Shown: piece by piece, positions 1-12,289 of the stretch | Layout: the number at the start of each line of letters is the position of its first letter | Position numbering within the stretch: position 1 is the first letter of the stretch | Assembly: GCA_023213395.1 (NCBI GenBank) | Contig: CM041465.1 | Coordinates: 13,578,001-13,642,000, forward strand | Reading direction: 5' to 3' | DNA length: 64,000 nt | DNA from: Cycas panzhihuaensis | Taxonomy: Eukaryota; Cycadophyta | The notes under the pieces: model-generated | What the model was told of the DNA's origin: nothing | The model's input: only the letters and a program-made list of their open reading frames with translations | Databases searched by the model: none | Program-made: the position numbers and the translations under genes

Positions 1-740
1 ATGTGTAAATTAGTGGAAGTGAGGTGTACACTCCTAGGTAAAAGGTGGGAGTAGGGTGATGATCATTAACCCTAATAAGTGTCTTCCAAAATAATTAAAG
101 GAATTGAGTATCCCGATCTAAAATGATAGAAGAAGGCAAGCCAAAATTCTTCCATACATACTCAAAGAACAACTTAGCTGCCCCTATTCCTATGATTGTC
201 TTCTTACAAGGCATTAAACATATCACCTTGCTAAATCTATCTCCATCAATAAAGAGATAGTCATGTCCCTTCCTAGTTATGGGAAGTCCCCCTAAAAAAT
301 CTATGGAGATACTTTCCCAAGGCCTAATGAGAATAGGAACTGGTGTATACAATCCTAATTTTCTAGAAGAGGGCTTAGAAGTATTACACATTACACATCC
401 TTTTATATATTTCCTTACATCATTTTGCATCTTTGTCTATACAACATATCTTCTCAAGTTTGATAAAGTCTTATCTATACCAAAGTGACCAACCACTTTA
501 GAAGTATGGGATTCTCTAAGCCACTTGATCTTGTCTCCTTTTGATGGAACATAGAGCTACTCTCCTTTGAGAAGTAAACCATCCTTCCAAGCAAGCTAGG
601 AAGGTCTTCCTTGTTCTAGGTTCTCTAATTCTTCATTCAAGGATTCATCTTCATGGTACAAGTCTTTGTACTCTTCATGATGCATTGGCTCCACCTGCAA
701 ACTCATAAGAGAACTATAAATAAAAGTAGAAGAAAAAGTG
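1..740 (-). pseudogene. A1 integrase, partial
   Basis: Integrase inserts the retrotransposon cDNA into host DNA. Seen: the second half of the zinc-binding domain (GCVMCNTSK, a C-x2-C pair) and two catalytic aspartates of the DDE core, in ISIDFLGGLP and ILDRDTQFL. The third residue, Glu, would lie beyond the left edge. The longest open stretch is 95-430 (111 aa). The upstream His-His part at about 440-700 is broken by stops. The equivalent region of the second copy has the same residues and helps define the extent. Confidence 0.85.
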
Positions 741-2392
741 GAACAAGGTGGTGTAGATAACATATCAGCAATTTTGTTAGTAGATCCTTTTTTATACTTA
801 ATTACAATATTGAATTGTTATAAATAACTCATCCACTTCATGTATCTTACTTGCTGTAATTTGCTTTGGGTTTACAAAAATTAAAGTGGCTTATGATCAG
901 TATGAACTACAACCTCTTTTCCAAGTAAGTAGGATCTTCAATACTTGCATGCTTGATGTAGTGCAAATATTTCTCGATCATATGTTGGGTAGTATTTTAC
1001 TTGAGGGGTGAAGACTTCTGAATGGTAAGTAATAGGCTTCCCATCTTGAATAAGAATATCTCCCATTGCATTTCCACTTGCATCAACTTCTACTTTAAAA
1101 GGCCTTTGTAAATTTGGTATTGCCAAAATTGGTGCTTCATAAATTTTCTTCTTTAAAAGAAGAAAAGATTTTTCCTCCTTAGAACCCTAAGTAAACTTTT
1201 CATTAACTTTTGTCAATCCATGTAGAGGTGTTGTAACCTATGAGAAATGAAGAATAAACTTTCTCAAGTATTGACAAGCTCCTAAAAAACTTCTTACCTA
1301 TATGGTGTTTGTTAGCCTAGGCCATTTGAGGATGGCTTGAGTCTTAAGTGGATCGATGCTTAACTTTCCTCCTCCAACTACAAAGCCTAAGAAGACTAAG
1401 TTATCCTTGCCAAATTCACACTTCTTCACATTAAGCTTCAAATGATTCTTAGCCAAAGTCTTCAAAACTTCTTCTATGTGTTGCAAATGTTCCTCCCATG
1501 TGTTGCTAAAAATCAAAATTTCATTAAGATAAACAATAACAAAATTATCCAAGTAAGGCCTTAACACTTCATTCATTAGCCTCATGAATGTTATAGGAGC
1601 ATTACATAATCTGAAAGGCATAACCATCCACTTAAAAAGTCCTTACTTTTTTTTTAAGTTCGTCTTCCATATATCCTCCTCTTTGACCCTAACTTAGTGA
1701 TAACCACTTTTCAAATCAAACTTAGTAAAATAACAAGCATGTTGAATTTGATCAAGCAAATCATCTATACAAGGTAAAGGGTAGCAATTTTTAATTGTGA
1801 TTTTATTCAAAGCATGAAAGTCTATAAATATTCTCCATCCTCTGTCCTTCTTAGGCACCAAGACAATTGGTGACCCACAAGGTGAACATGAAGGTCTTAT
1901 GACCCCTTGATCAAGCAACTCCTCAACTTGTCTCTTTATCTCGTTATTCTCTACAATGGAGTGCCTATATAAAGCAACATTAGGAAATGGTGCATCTCCT
2001 ACAAGAGTGATTTCATGCTTTATCTTTCTCTTTGGTGGTAGCTCATCAACATGTTGAAATAGAATGTCATACCTTGTCTTGAACTCCTCAATTTGTTGCA
2101 TTTATTTAGGTGATATAAGAAGAGTATGAGTAGAAGGGCCTCCTTCATCTCTTGGCTCTTCTTTTCTCCTTGCCATTAAGATGATAAATTTTCCACATGT
2201 ATTGATCATTCTTTTTACTTGAATGGTTAAAATTAATGTCATCTTATCCAACTTCTTCTTTGTAGCCTTTATGATAAATCCCTTATTATCCTTCATCAAC
2301 CGATACTTTCTCTCCCTTCGATAGAAGAGTGCATCTCGATCCCATAAGTAGGGACTCTCAAGTACAACATGGCATATATCTAATGGTACCAC
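741..2392 (-). pseudogene. A1 reverse transcriptase and RNase H
   Basis: Copies element RNA into DNA and degrades the RNA strand. Seen in order on the minus strand: a protease-RT linker (SPYLWDRDALFYRRE), the RT fingers and palm (motif A TKFDLKSGYH; motif B MVMPFRLCNAP), and RNase H (EVDASGNAMG). Open pieces at 2102-2392, 1694-2101, 1298-1627 and 938-1126 are all in one frame, broken only by in-frame stops. The catalytic YLDD box reads YLNE, so both active-site aspartates are replaced. This copy could not encode active RT even if the stops were ignored. Confidence 0.9.
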
Positions 2393-3783
2393 ATTACATA
2401 TTACTTCATCAACAAAAGCATTAGTAATAGAAAATTTAAGTGTATATTACTTTGATATTTGTATTTCCACATCTTTATGGATCCAACCAAGAGGATATGG
2501 GTGAGGGTGAGGAGTAGTTACCAACCCAAGGCTCTTCACTAAATTTTTTGAGATCAAATTCTTTTGGCTTCCTGGATCTATAATGGCACCAATAGTATTA
2601 TTTCCTACCCAAAGCTTTAAGTGGAATAATTCCTCCCTTGTAGCATCATCTCCATAATTTATAAGTAGAGTAACCTTCTCTTCTCTCCTTTAGTTTGAAG
2701 CTCCACCTTAGAAAGTAGTGCTTTCCATTTTTCCTTCTTTCTTGATTCTATATCCTTGATATGCTTTGTATTTAGCTCTGGATACAACTTCCAATACTTT
2801 ATTGCAACATGACCACTAATATCACAATGCTCACAATAGTTATATCTTTTAACAAAATTAGTTCTTTTCTTCTTTCCTTCTTGCCTTTTAGATGAGTGCA
2901 ATTTAGGATTCTTTTCATACTTATTAGAAGTAAAAGTAGAATCTTTAGACATGAATGTAGGTTTCTTGATTTTACTTTCTACTGCAATAGCCATTTTACT
3001 TGCTTCTCTAATAGATTGAACCTTACAAAGCCTTAGTTCCTTCCTTATATATTCATGTAATCCTCCAATGAATTTCATAAGAGTGTTATGTTTATCCATA
3101 TTAATACCAAGTAACATGCCGTGCTTGAAAAATAAAGAAGTATAATCTTAGACATATACACCTCTCCCTTGGCATAAATATTACCAAGTGACCCATTGGT
3201 CTTCCTCATGACCTATGGGATAGTATTGCTTCTTTATTACTTTCTTAAAATCTATCCATGAAAAAGAAGATATGTCATGAGTCTTCAAATATGCATTCCA
3301 CCATGTCAATGTATGTTTACACAACTTGAACCTAGTAAATGAAAGATTTTGAGCATTACTATAAGCATAAATTGTGAAGTAGGTTTTAAGTTGATCCAAC
3401 TAATGGTCTAACTTTTTAGCATTTACCTCTCCATCATAAGTTGGAAAATCCAACTTTGCCTCCACCTTGAAGGGTTGATGAGATGGAGTACCCTTGCTTT
3501 CTTCAAATGAGTGCTTTAAGGTCTTCTCCTCTTCCTCTTCATGGTTGTGGTCATCTGTGGATCATCCTTCAACTTCCTTCTCTTTGACTTTGTCCTTGAT
3601 AAGAGGTAGAAGTTGGGTCCTCATTTACATCAAAACTTCTACATTCTTTTTAGGCTTCTTAAATCTAATTTCTCCATCTTCTTTTTTAGCCATAGTGATT
3701 GGATTCTTTCTTGGTCTTCTTGGTGATTGTAATACAAGAAAAGATTCTCCTTTCTCTTAGTATCCTTTCCTTGTTTATAATAT
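2393..3783 (-). pseudogene. A1 gag and aspartic protease
   Basis: Gag forms the virus-like particle and protease cleaves the polyprotein. Seen: gag pieces at 3181-3399 and 2659-3117, a zinc knuckle YCEHCDISGHVAIKYW in which the fourth ligand is Tyr instead of Cys, and a protease core of the DPGSQKNLI type near 2550-2580. Compared with the second copy, the gag start ATG has become ATA and the third codon is a stop (minus strand, about 3775-3783). A one-base loss near 2685 shifts frame between gag and protease. Confidence 0.85.
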
Positions 3784-3809
3784 TCAAGTACCTACAACAA
3801 AGATCACAT

Positions 3810-3821
3810 GCTCTGATGCCA
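3810..3821 (-). promoter_or_regulatory. A1 primer-binding site (tRNA-iMet type)
   Basis: The minus strand reads TGGCATCAGAGC, one change from TGGTATCAGAGC, the usual complement of the 3' end of plant initiator tRNA-Met. It lies 6 bases inside the LTR edge, where the minus-strand primer should bind. Confidence 0.85.
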
Positions 3822-3827
3822 AAAATA

Positions 3828-4740
3828 TAATCCCAAAGTAGAGTATGATTGGTTAAGAAATCAATTCCAACCTTTCTCCTTGAGATCCTAGGGTATTAGT
3901 GCAAAATTCCCAATAACATCAATACAAGAATGAGCCCATAAAAGGAAATTCTACACCAAATCATTTATACTTTCTATTGATCCAAAGGTAAGAAGAGTAA
4001 TACTTTTATTAGACTAGGAAAATCTCTATTTAATGGTGGAGAAAATAATTAGCAAAAGAATGGTCAAGTTACAAGGAATAGATGATACAATTATACCATA
4101 AGGGGGCCTCTAACTCTCCAAGTACTTACCCAAGGATGATCCCAAGTCAAGTGCCTTTCACATACAAGAACCAAGTTTCCAACATCTTAAATGAGCTTAA
4201 CAGGGCTAAATTTATAGAAAGAAACCTAAAATACATGTTTAACAACTAGGAATCGTGCAAGTACAACCACTAACAATTAGAATGCATGTTGTCCAAGTGG
4301 CATTCATATAATTCTAAAATGTTATGGCTTAATATCTAGGGATAACAAAGTCTAATTTAGCTCAAATTTGGTACATATATAGATAAACATGTCCTATTTA
4401 CTTACTCAAAATTATATCTTATTTTGATATCATTTGGCTTCATTTTCATTGATTTAATAATAGTATGTATTCACTTTTTTCTGTTGGTTGTGGGATCAAT
4501 TTTCTACAAAACAAGGCTTGCAATCTAATCCAATGATATATTTTGAACCCCACCTTTTTCACACATGTATTAGGATTTGTATTCTTCCTTTCCATAAAAT
4601 TTCATATTAGTTTGACACCATTTGGCCCTACCTCTTTCAGTTATGCCAATGCCTAGCATTTTCTACCCCCTGTAGACATATGGTAGATCCTCCTAGCATT
4701 TTCTGCCTCCTGTAGATATATGGTAGATCCTCCTAGATCA
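3828..4740 (-). repeat. A1 5' LTR (913 bp)
   Basis: Homologous over its length to the two LTRs of the second chromovirus copy. On the minus strand it begins TGATCTAGGAGG and ends near GGGATTA, a decayed TG...CA pair. It contains one unit of the roughly 195-bp sequence that is triplicated in the other copy, and a 40-bp duplication at its outer edge. No gene is seen inside. Confidence 0.85.
4653..4732. repeat. 40-bp direct duplication at A1 LTR edge
   Basis: Two adjacent units beginning ctagcattttctrcc, at 4653 and 4693, repeat the outermost U3 sequence. The other chromovirus LTRs have one unit here. Confidence 0.85.
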
Positions 4741-6885
4741 GATGCCTATGGAGGTAGTGGAGAGGCTTATCATAGAGCATAAGATCCTATTATGGTCACA
4801 ATGGAAGGTCATTCCCTATGGGTATGAAGTTTCAAAAGTAAACACATTATTTTTGGGTAATTTTAAGGATTTTTAATTTTTTGTTGTTATTGATATTATC
4901 TGTAAGTGATAGTTTATACTCATGATGAAGTGTAATGCTCCCATGGGGTAAGATCCTACCAATGGATAAGGATCATAATAGGGTGACATGCATAGCCTAA
5001 TGAGATTCCCCCCATGAAGGAACTACACATCATATATGAAAGTAGTTTAGGCTCATTTTAGAACAAGGTTACCCCTACATTAGGAGAGGTCAACTATAAA
5101 ACCTCTTAAAGAATTAGACATTGATGGCTTTTTCAAATTCAAGGCAATCCAATATTGCAATTTGATATGCTCTATTATCTAGGATTTGTAAAATAACAAA
5201 TGATCTAACCCATTTAGGACTAAATTTTGATAAGCAACCAAGTAGGTATTCCAGCTTAAGGACTTTGTCCCTTGGAGCTAAGGGTTAAAGCCATACATGT
5301 TTATTATGGGTTTTTTACACCTTAGCTTTTCATGCCAAATTCACTTAATAGATATCAAGGTATTTTTTATTAATTGATTTAAGGTGGAGTAGATAAGCTT
5401 AACATTGCCACTCTTCATTAATGAATTCTTTAGGCAAAACCCAGAGAGACAAGATTTCCACATCAAGGGGTAAGACAAACTTTGATCCATAGACTAAGGA
5501 GAAGGGTGTCATGCCTATGTCCATCCTAATGGATGTCTATTAGGACCATATGGTTAGGTAGAGTTGTAAAGACCAAACTCTTTAGGATTGGACTACTGTC
5601 TTCTTCAAGATGTTGGCCAACATCTTATTGAAAGCCTTAATTTATCTATTAGCTTGGGGGTAATATGGGGATGAGATTTTATGAGAGATTTAGAATCTCT
5701 CACAAAGATCATCCATTTATTTATTACTAAATAGAGTTCTATTATTAGTAATCAAGATTTCAAGGTCCCTAAGCTGGAAAATGATATATTAAAATATAAA
5801 AGTGGTGATCATCTTACTCGTCATAGAATAGAGGGAAACTATCTCAGCTCATCTGATAAAGTATTCCATTGTGATCAAAATAAACTTATGTTCAGCCAAA
5901 GATGGTGGTATTATAGCCTTATCAAGGTTAAAGCCCCATTAGGAGAATGTCCATAGTGACATTATGGCATGTAGTGCCTTGGATGGTTGATGGATAACAT
6001 TAGAATGCTCTTAGCATTTCCAACATCATTAGACATTGCATGACCATCCTTGAATAAGGTAGGATAATAAAATCCTATGTATAGGATCCTTTAAGCCATA
6101 TATTGACCCTTAAAATGGCCTCTATAAATGCTATCCTAGAACTCATGGAGGACTTGATTTGTATCACTAGGGTTAAAGCATTTGAGGAGGGCCCCTTTGA
6201 ATGATCTCTTATATAATACATCCTCCATGAGGAAGTATTGACAAGTGATTATCCTTATATACAACTTCACCTTCTTAGTTATGTCTTAGGGGTATTTTTA
6301 TAGGGTGAAATATCAAACAATGTCACTATACCATGCCTCATTGATTTACCTTTATCCCTCAAATTATTTAAGGGAAAAGATTATTTCATCAAGTAGGGAG
6401 TCATCAATTAGGCCAATTGAGGAATTAGGGAGGGGCACATGAGTAATTTTCTCAGCAACCACCATCCCTTTCTTGGATTTCTTATTGATAATCTTTAGTT
6501 CATACTCTTATAGGAGGATGGACCATTTATCAATTTGTCTAGTCAAATTAGACCTTTTCATAAGGTAATAAAGTGGATCCAATTGATCATATAAGTTGTA
6601 TTACCTAGGAGGTAATGCCTTAGTTTCTTGATGGTAAACGCAAGGGCTATGGACTCCTTCTTAGTAGGTATGTAGTTGAACCCAATCATAACAAGCATTT
6701 AACTTATGAAGTACACAACTCTTTTCATTTTGAAGTCATCTTCTTAATAAAGCATAGTGTCGATCGACTCATCTATTTATTAAGTGTACAAGATAAATGG
6801 TCGATCAAACATAGGTAGGGCAAACTAGGGGTGTATATAAGAGCTCATTTGAGATCTTGGAAGGCCTTTTAGGTTTTGGGGGACT
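4741..6885 (-). pseudogene. O element, left part: integrase and RNase H remnants
   Basis: Minus-strand Tat-like pol with no long open frame. Seen by comparison with the copies at 15040-16900 and 56400-58180: the end of integrase near 5060, its C-terminal part at about 5070-5320, the core at about 5500-5900, the zinc-binding region at about 6050-6300, and RNase H at about 6350-6860. The sequence 4741-5060 corresponds to the non-coding stretch after integrase and contains nothing else I recognise. The pol sequence stops near 6885, where M's LTR begins, and resumes at 37189. Identity is clear by alignment but the reading frame is heavily broken, so this is the oldest layer. Confidence 0.75.
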
Positions 6886-9800
6886 AACAGGGGTTCACCA
6901 GATTAGAAGAGATCATGCCAACACAACTAACAATTTTGTGGCTAAGTATATACAAGTATAAATAAGAATAATCACCCACAAAGGGCATCCATGCATTAGA
7001 ATACAGGTTCAAGGAACTGTAAATGGTACACAAACTCCCTTCCAAGTAAGCACCTCCTTAATTCAAAGTTGGGGGTAAAAGAGGTATCTCCTCAGTTTCC
7101 TGAGTAACCTCTAAAGGACCCTCCCATCCTGGATGGCTAAGGAAGGAGTGTAAAGGTGAAGGAACACCTCTTCTCATGAAGAGGGGAAAAGAAGAATAAG
7201 TCCTACACAAGAGGAGGGGAGACTTGCACGCAAGCTGCAGGAGGCTTAACAATGTGAGTGAATGAGGAGGAAGTTAGGTTGATTAACCAACTTTAGGTTA
7301 AAGGGACAAAGCCAAGGGAGGCTTTTGCTAATAAAGGGAAGATGGCCTTGAAGGGAGGTACCCTTAAGATGCTACACCTAAAATGGGGGTTAGGTGTAAG
7401 AGATGAAACAATGTATATCATTCCTACAGTTATGTTTGTTATGAGGCAAGGTAATGTAGGATTGTAGGTTATTATTATTTATATTTTATTTCTTAATAAT
7501 AAAATAAATGAACTCAAGACAAATGACACACTCACTCTCATTTCCTAGGCACTAACCTCCCCTTCTTTATCTTTCACAATCAAGGGAAAAATGAGGACAA
7601 GCAAGCAACCAAGGAAAGGAATGTGAGCATGAAATGTAAACCCACCCAATAATATGTAAGAGGAGAGCAAAGTACAAATGTATGGATGCACAACCCACCT
7701 CACCCAAATCGTAGTGGCAATGAGGGTTTAGGTGAGAAATGAAATAAGTATGGGTATGGCCAGAGAATGATAATACCTATTAGTGAAAATTAACTAATTT
7801 CCCTCTATACATATAAATGAGGCAAGCAATAACAAACAATGGAATGTAAGCAGTATAATCCTTTCATTTCTCTTTCTTGTTTATGAGCAAAAGGGGGAGA
7901 AGGGTGACAGCAGGAAAAACAAAGTAGGACAAATGTACCCAGGAAGCAAACAGTTGATGTGGCATCTCCCTTACTTCCTTGATGGTCTAAACTTTCCTCC
8001 TTGATGTTCCTTACCACGGATGGCGTGGTGAAAGGAGCACCAGCGAGAAGGAGGCTTCCTTACCTTCCCCAAAACTCAAATGAAAAGAGACTTGAAAAAA
8101 GGATAATACCTCTATGGAATTTTAAAAGCATAATAATAATAACAAGGAAAGGAAGATGTACCTGTAATGGAGGACTTTTTTTGCTTTAAAGCATGTGGAA
8201 TCTACATGACACAAAGTTAGCGCTTTCCCAAGGGGTACTAAATGTGTGTAGGGAGTAGATGCATATGAGAAAATATATATGTATATATATATTTATTTTT
8301 AAAGGAAAGGGAGTGAAAGATAATAGACTTAATAAATATCTACTAAATAACAAAGCATATGATGTTAGTAATGTTTTCACCTTGTATGTAGGACTAACAA
8401 GTAATGCAGGAAAAGGGGGGTGAAAGGGAAAAAGATGGGTAGCCTTAGAATGGCTAACCCTCCCAACTAAATGAGGTCCACACATTCCCAAACACTCAAG
8501 CCAATGGATAAGAAGGTCAAGACTACTCAAGAGCAAGTGCAAAATACGTTTTTCATATGGAGGAAAAAAGTTGCAAGAAATCTATAAAAGTTACAAAAGT
8601 TGCAAAGTGTAACTTTTACAAGATTTTGCAAAGCAAGCCCCAATGTTGAAAAGACACAAAGAGGGTAGATAACTAGGTTATTTGTGATCCTTAGTGGATG
8701 GTTGTAGCCATAATAATGGGCTTCTTATGCTACAATCAGCGGAGATCCCCTACTCCAACAACTATTTGGGTAAGCAAGGAAGGTATGGAGAAGGAAAAGG
8801 GAAGGAAAGAAGGGGGTTGCCCTTGAGGAGAAGGTGTATGGGTGTGGAACCCTACCTAAAACTCCTTTCACTCTCTCACAAACCACTTTTCTTGATACCT
8901 CCTTGAGTGGACCCAAGACAACTTTGGGGAGGAGGAGGATAAGCCAACAGACAGGAGGGTTTACCTCCCAATACAGAAGAAAAGAAGGAGAACTTCACAT
9001 GTGTAAGTAGAAAAAGACAAGTAAAAGGATACTTGTGCTATGAAAGGAAAAGAGGAAAGATAGATGTGTAGGTACTTGGTAAGGGAAGATCTACCTAGAA
9101 AACTAGGTGAGAAGGAGGGTTCCTTTGGGGGATTGCTAGAGATCACTATAATGCACTAGAAGAGGAGTATAACCTATGGAAGAAGTGTAGCTTAAGGCTT
9201 GGTAAGACATTGGGGATGTGGCTCTATCTTAGCTAGCCCTACTGTAGACCTACAACTTACATTTCCCATCTTGTAGGAGTTGGTAGATGAAATGTGGAGC
9301 AAGTATAATAGTGTTAAAACTTCTTTCAAAACTTTTAGAGAAGAGAATAGAAGAAAGAGAGTGAGAGGAGGCAAATGAGAGGAATTTTGAGTTTTTAAAC
9401 CCAACCCTAGCTCAATGAGCGATTAGGAGTTTCTCTGGGTAGGAAATAGTCCATTGCCACATGGCCATTTTGAATTTAATGAGAAATTAGCCATGGCTAG
9501 ATTAAAAAAGACTTATGAACAATCACACCATGGAAAACTTTGTGGTACCATGAAGTTTACAGTGGCACCACAGAGTTTATAGTAGTATAGCCAAATTAAC
9601 GTAAAAAAGAAGAGGGGGAGCCCAAAGGCTCCTAAAAAGGGCAGGGTCCTAGAGCCTAAGATAACATCGTATAGTGTTAAGGTGGTAAGGAGGGGTCATG
9701 GTACCTATAGGGACCACAATAGGCTTGAAATAGTGGTTAAGGACTCCAGAAAAAGAGACAAACTATGCATAAGAGTGACACTCGGGCCTAAATAGGGTGC

Positions 9801-10116
9801 TAAGGGCTGTGTCACGCTAAGAAATAATGAGAAATGGGCTATGGGATCCAAAAGTGCTCAGGGACACATGGAGATATAGTAGAAGGTCATGGAGTGCCAT
9901 GGGATATGTATCCCTAATCATCATAGGCTAAAAGTGTCAAGATACAATATGAATAGGTAAACAATGCATAGTGATCACATAGTTAAGCAATCAAAATATA
10001 ATGTACGTGATGCACCTCGATCAACCATTTCTAAAACTGACAAAAGTAAAGATAGAAGCACACCTGAACTCACCTGAGTCAAGTCATCTATGTTTATTCC
10101 CAGTAGGTAGGAAACA
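6886..10116 (-). repeat. M 3' LTR (about 3.2 kb)
   Basis: Homologous to 21909-24425 plus 36998-37188. On the minus strand it starts TGTTTCCTACC at 10116. The low-coordinate end is diverged and the last dozen or so bases are uncertain. It contains the whole of the roughly 0.53-kb stretch (about 9096-9648) missing from M's 5' LTR, including the GGTACC-centred inverted repeat near 9535-9600. An AT-rich simple repeat lies at 8271-8295. The open frames in it are short and not conserved between LTR copies, so I see no gene. Confidence 0.85.
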
Positions 10117-10126
10117 CTACCCCCTT
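10117..10126 (-). promoter_or_regulatory. M polypurine tract
   Basis: The minus strand reads AAGGGGGTAG directly before the LTR's TGTTTCC. P1 has the near-identical AAGGGGGCAA at the same place. Position and composition fit the plus-strand primer. Confidence 0.8.
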
Positions 10127-10639
10127 AGCAACAAAGCCTCACTGCTTGAAAGTATGATGTGATGGCAAATGCTAGGAATATAAAGGTTAGTAACATGCAT
10201 CAAATATTACGGTGTCATCATCCAAGGGCAATGATAAGTATCGTGGTAGAATGTGTGGATAGGGATAAGAGAGGGACGGCATAGGGGCTACCTATGTGTC
10301 ACCCTAAAGTCTAATAAAAGAGAAGGCAAATGAGAGGGATGCCCCCATTGCACACATGCAAGATGAATGGTAGTGACAGTCATGTACATGATCAAACAAA
10401 TGCTATGAGTGAGAGATATGTATATATAAAGGGGGGGCTTCATACTAGAGGTGGTATGAAAGATAGAGAAAAGAGAATAAACCTGATGGGTACCATAGTG
10501 TAACCTTATTGGTGTCTAGCTTTTAGAGGTACAAACAGATTGTAAGATGGAGGATGGGACAAATATAGAACTAGGGTGATTGGGCAACTTGATAGGTTCC
10601 TCAAGGGGGATCATTAAGTAGAGGGAGATGATACTCGAG
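10127..10639. other. M non-coding sequence between second RNase H and polypurine tract
   Basis: No convincing frame. The segments 10140-10240 and 10250-10330 align with 34200-34264 and 34040-34200 of P1, so this is shared element sequence. The alignment breaks near 10330-10340, where the segment carrying the second RNase H begins. Confidence 0.6.
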
Positions 10640-11014
10640 GACATGAAAGATGAGGTTGTCTGCCTTAAGGTTTTAGTCTCAGGGAATGTGTTGGATATCT
10701 ACAGAAGAAAAGTGAGATAAGAGGGATCTGGCAATCAAGGTGAGGGCTCTCAAGTATGGGTGACAAACTTGGTAAACCTGGGGAAGATGTAACACGATGA
10801 CTTGAGAGTCATAAAGTAGGGTAATGGGACTGTGATGGAAATGAAGTGCATCAATAAGGGCTTCAATAATAGCAATGTATTCAGCTTTGTTATTGGTGGC
10901 CTCAAGAAGGAAGATTCTGGAACATAGGTAGTCATATCAAGAAGAGTCATAAAGGATCCATGTGGTAGCAAAAGGGCTTGGGTTGCCACGACTTCCTCCA
11001 TCAGTGAAGATAAA
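10640..11014 (-). pseudogene. Second RNase H (archaeal/cellular type), in M
   Basis: RNase HI cuts the RNA strand of RNA-DNA hybrids. Seen on the minus strand as one continuous frame of about 116 codons from 11014 to the KADN motif at 10655-10666, broken by a TGA after YDSS and two further stops near the end. Motifs in order: FTDGGSRGNPS (first Asp), EATNNKAEYIAIIEAL (Glu), LLYDSQVIV (second Asp), and an IP-D-N-KADNL tail (last Asp). All four catalytic carboxylates are present. The TNNKAEY and DSQ motifs are those of cellular/archaeal RNase HI, unlike the standard gypsy domain beside RT. Plant Tat-lineage elements are known to have gained such a domain. Here it lies after integrase and beyond an antisense gene. 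Confidence 0.85.
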
Positions 11015-12289
11015 CAATACCATAGTGAGGAGACAGGTGTCTTAGTTAGACGGTAAAGAAAAGGTAATAATAGGGTTAATAACTAAAGAGAAGGAAAAGA
11101 GGTAGTGATGGGACTATGAAGCACTTGAAAGGCTATGAATAAGAATTATGAAGGATGGGAGAGTCCTGAAAAGAGGCTACCCAGAGACGAGGGGACCCAC
11201 TCGATGGAAAGGTAGGGAATGATGGTGAAAAGAGCTCTTTTAGGACCCCCAAAGGTTGCTAAAAGGACCAAGGTGAGGTACAGAATACAGGAGGCACTTC
11301 CTTTGGGAGTCCCAAAGGTTCAAATGGGTAGCAAAAATGAATCTAGGGTGGCGAAATAAGTTGAAGGAGTATAAACATGAGTATATTTTGGAGCAGTGAA
11401 AAAATAAAGACATAAGGGGTCTATAAGAGACTGAAAGGTTCATCATAAATATGCGAAAGAGGTTTAAAATGGAGGCCATGGAGGCAAAATAGGGGACAAG
11501 CCTAGAAGGCAAAGGTAATAAGGGTAAAGAGATGGTTGTGGGGGTTGTCACGATAAAAAGAAAGGAGGAGGTTCCCTTTGGGGCCTCCATATATATAAAG
11601 GAAGGAGGGCAAAAATGAGATTTATTTTCATGTGCTCATGATCAATCTGGAGCCTTTCCTTTATGCAGTAGAGTACCACCTAACTTCAGAAGCACGTAGT
11701 AGGAGATCTGGCTGTTGGATCAGAGCGAGGGGATAGTTGACATGACATAGACGATGAGATGGTAGTGTCTAGGCCAAATCGAGTGAGTGGATTGCCCCTG
11801 ATCTTTTCTATTTTGTCACTTAAAATTAATGGTTTTTTTAAGTTTTTCTGAGCTAGTTTTGGCCCCTTAAGTGCAAGTTTAGACCCTTTGGAACCTGATT
11901 GGGGCCTACAGAGGGGGAGGACTAGGGCATTAGGTAGCCCTAGTCCTAGTGGGCCTATCCTTGGCCCACTCTTAAAAAACTTTTGGGAGTTTTTGGGCAT
12001 CCACCCCTTTTCTATGGGGGAAACAATGGCCCCATGACAAAGATCATGGTGCCATGGAGTTTATTATGAAGCCACTAAGGGAATGGTAAAATCTCAGGAA
12101 GGCCTATGTTAAACTCTATGGTACTGTAGAGTTTGATATGGGGTAGAGACCTATGAGTAGAAAAAAGAAGAAAAGAGGCTCAAGGGATGGTTAATTCAAC
12201 CCGATGGGGTAAGAGGCATCCTGAGGGTGGCTAGGCACGGCATGGAGTGTGCTTGGACTAATTCTTGGATGGTTTTATAGGCAGTTATC
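11015..12289. other. Unassigned segment of M upstream of the second RNase H
   Basis: Most of this belongs to a block of about 1.9 kb (roughly 10335-12230) present in M but absent from P1. Two minus-strand open stretches, 11240-11590 (116 aa, hydrophobic) and 11686-12000 (104 aa, Lys/Pro/Gly-rich), run in the same direction as the RNase H and could be remnants of an N-terminal extension. I recognise neither. The sequence 12020-12170 has ATGGTGCCATGG-like palindromic stretches resembling the LTR inverted repeat. The last part aligns with sequence preceding the antisense gene in P1. Confidence 0.45.

Larger units (their letters stand above)
1..4740 (-). mobile_element. Chromovirus-like Ty3/gypsy copy A1, cut by window start
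   Basis: Seen: read on the minus strand from high to low coordinates it shows LTR, primer-binding site, gag, protease, RT, RNase H and the start of integrase. It is closely similar along its length to the copy at 41592-48378. The integrase end and the 3' LTR lie left of the window. One reading frame can be followed from about 2680 down to 95, and a different frame covers gag, so a single indel near 2685 separates them. Inference: it probably inserted into the 3' region of the Tat-like element whose pol begins around 5060, but the left target-site copy is not visible. Chromovirus assignment rests on the RT/integrase style, the iMet primer site and a chromodomain-like tail seen in the second copy. 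Confidence 0.9.

Noticed and set aside
6860-6895. Clean target duplication for M
   Set aside because: gggac and aggat match at only three of five bases and the LTR end is unclear, so I list it only as a weak candidate.
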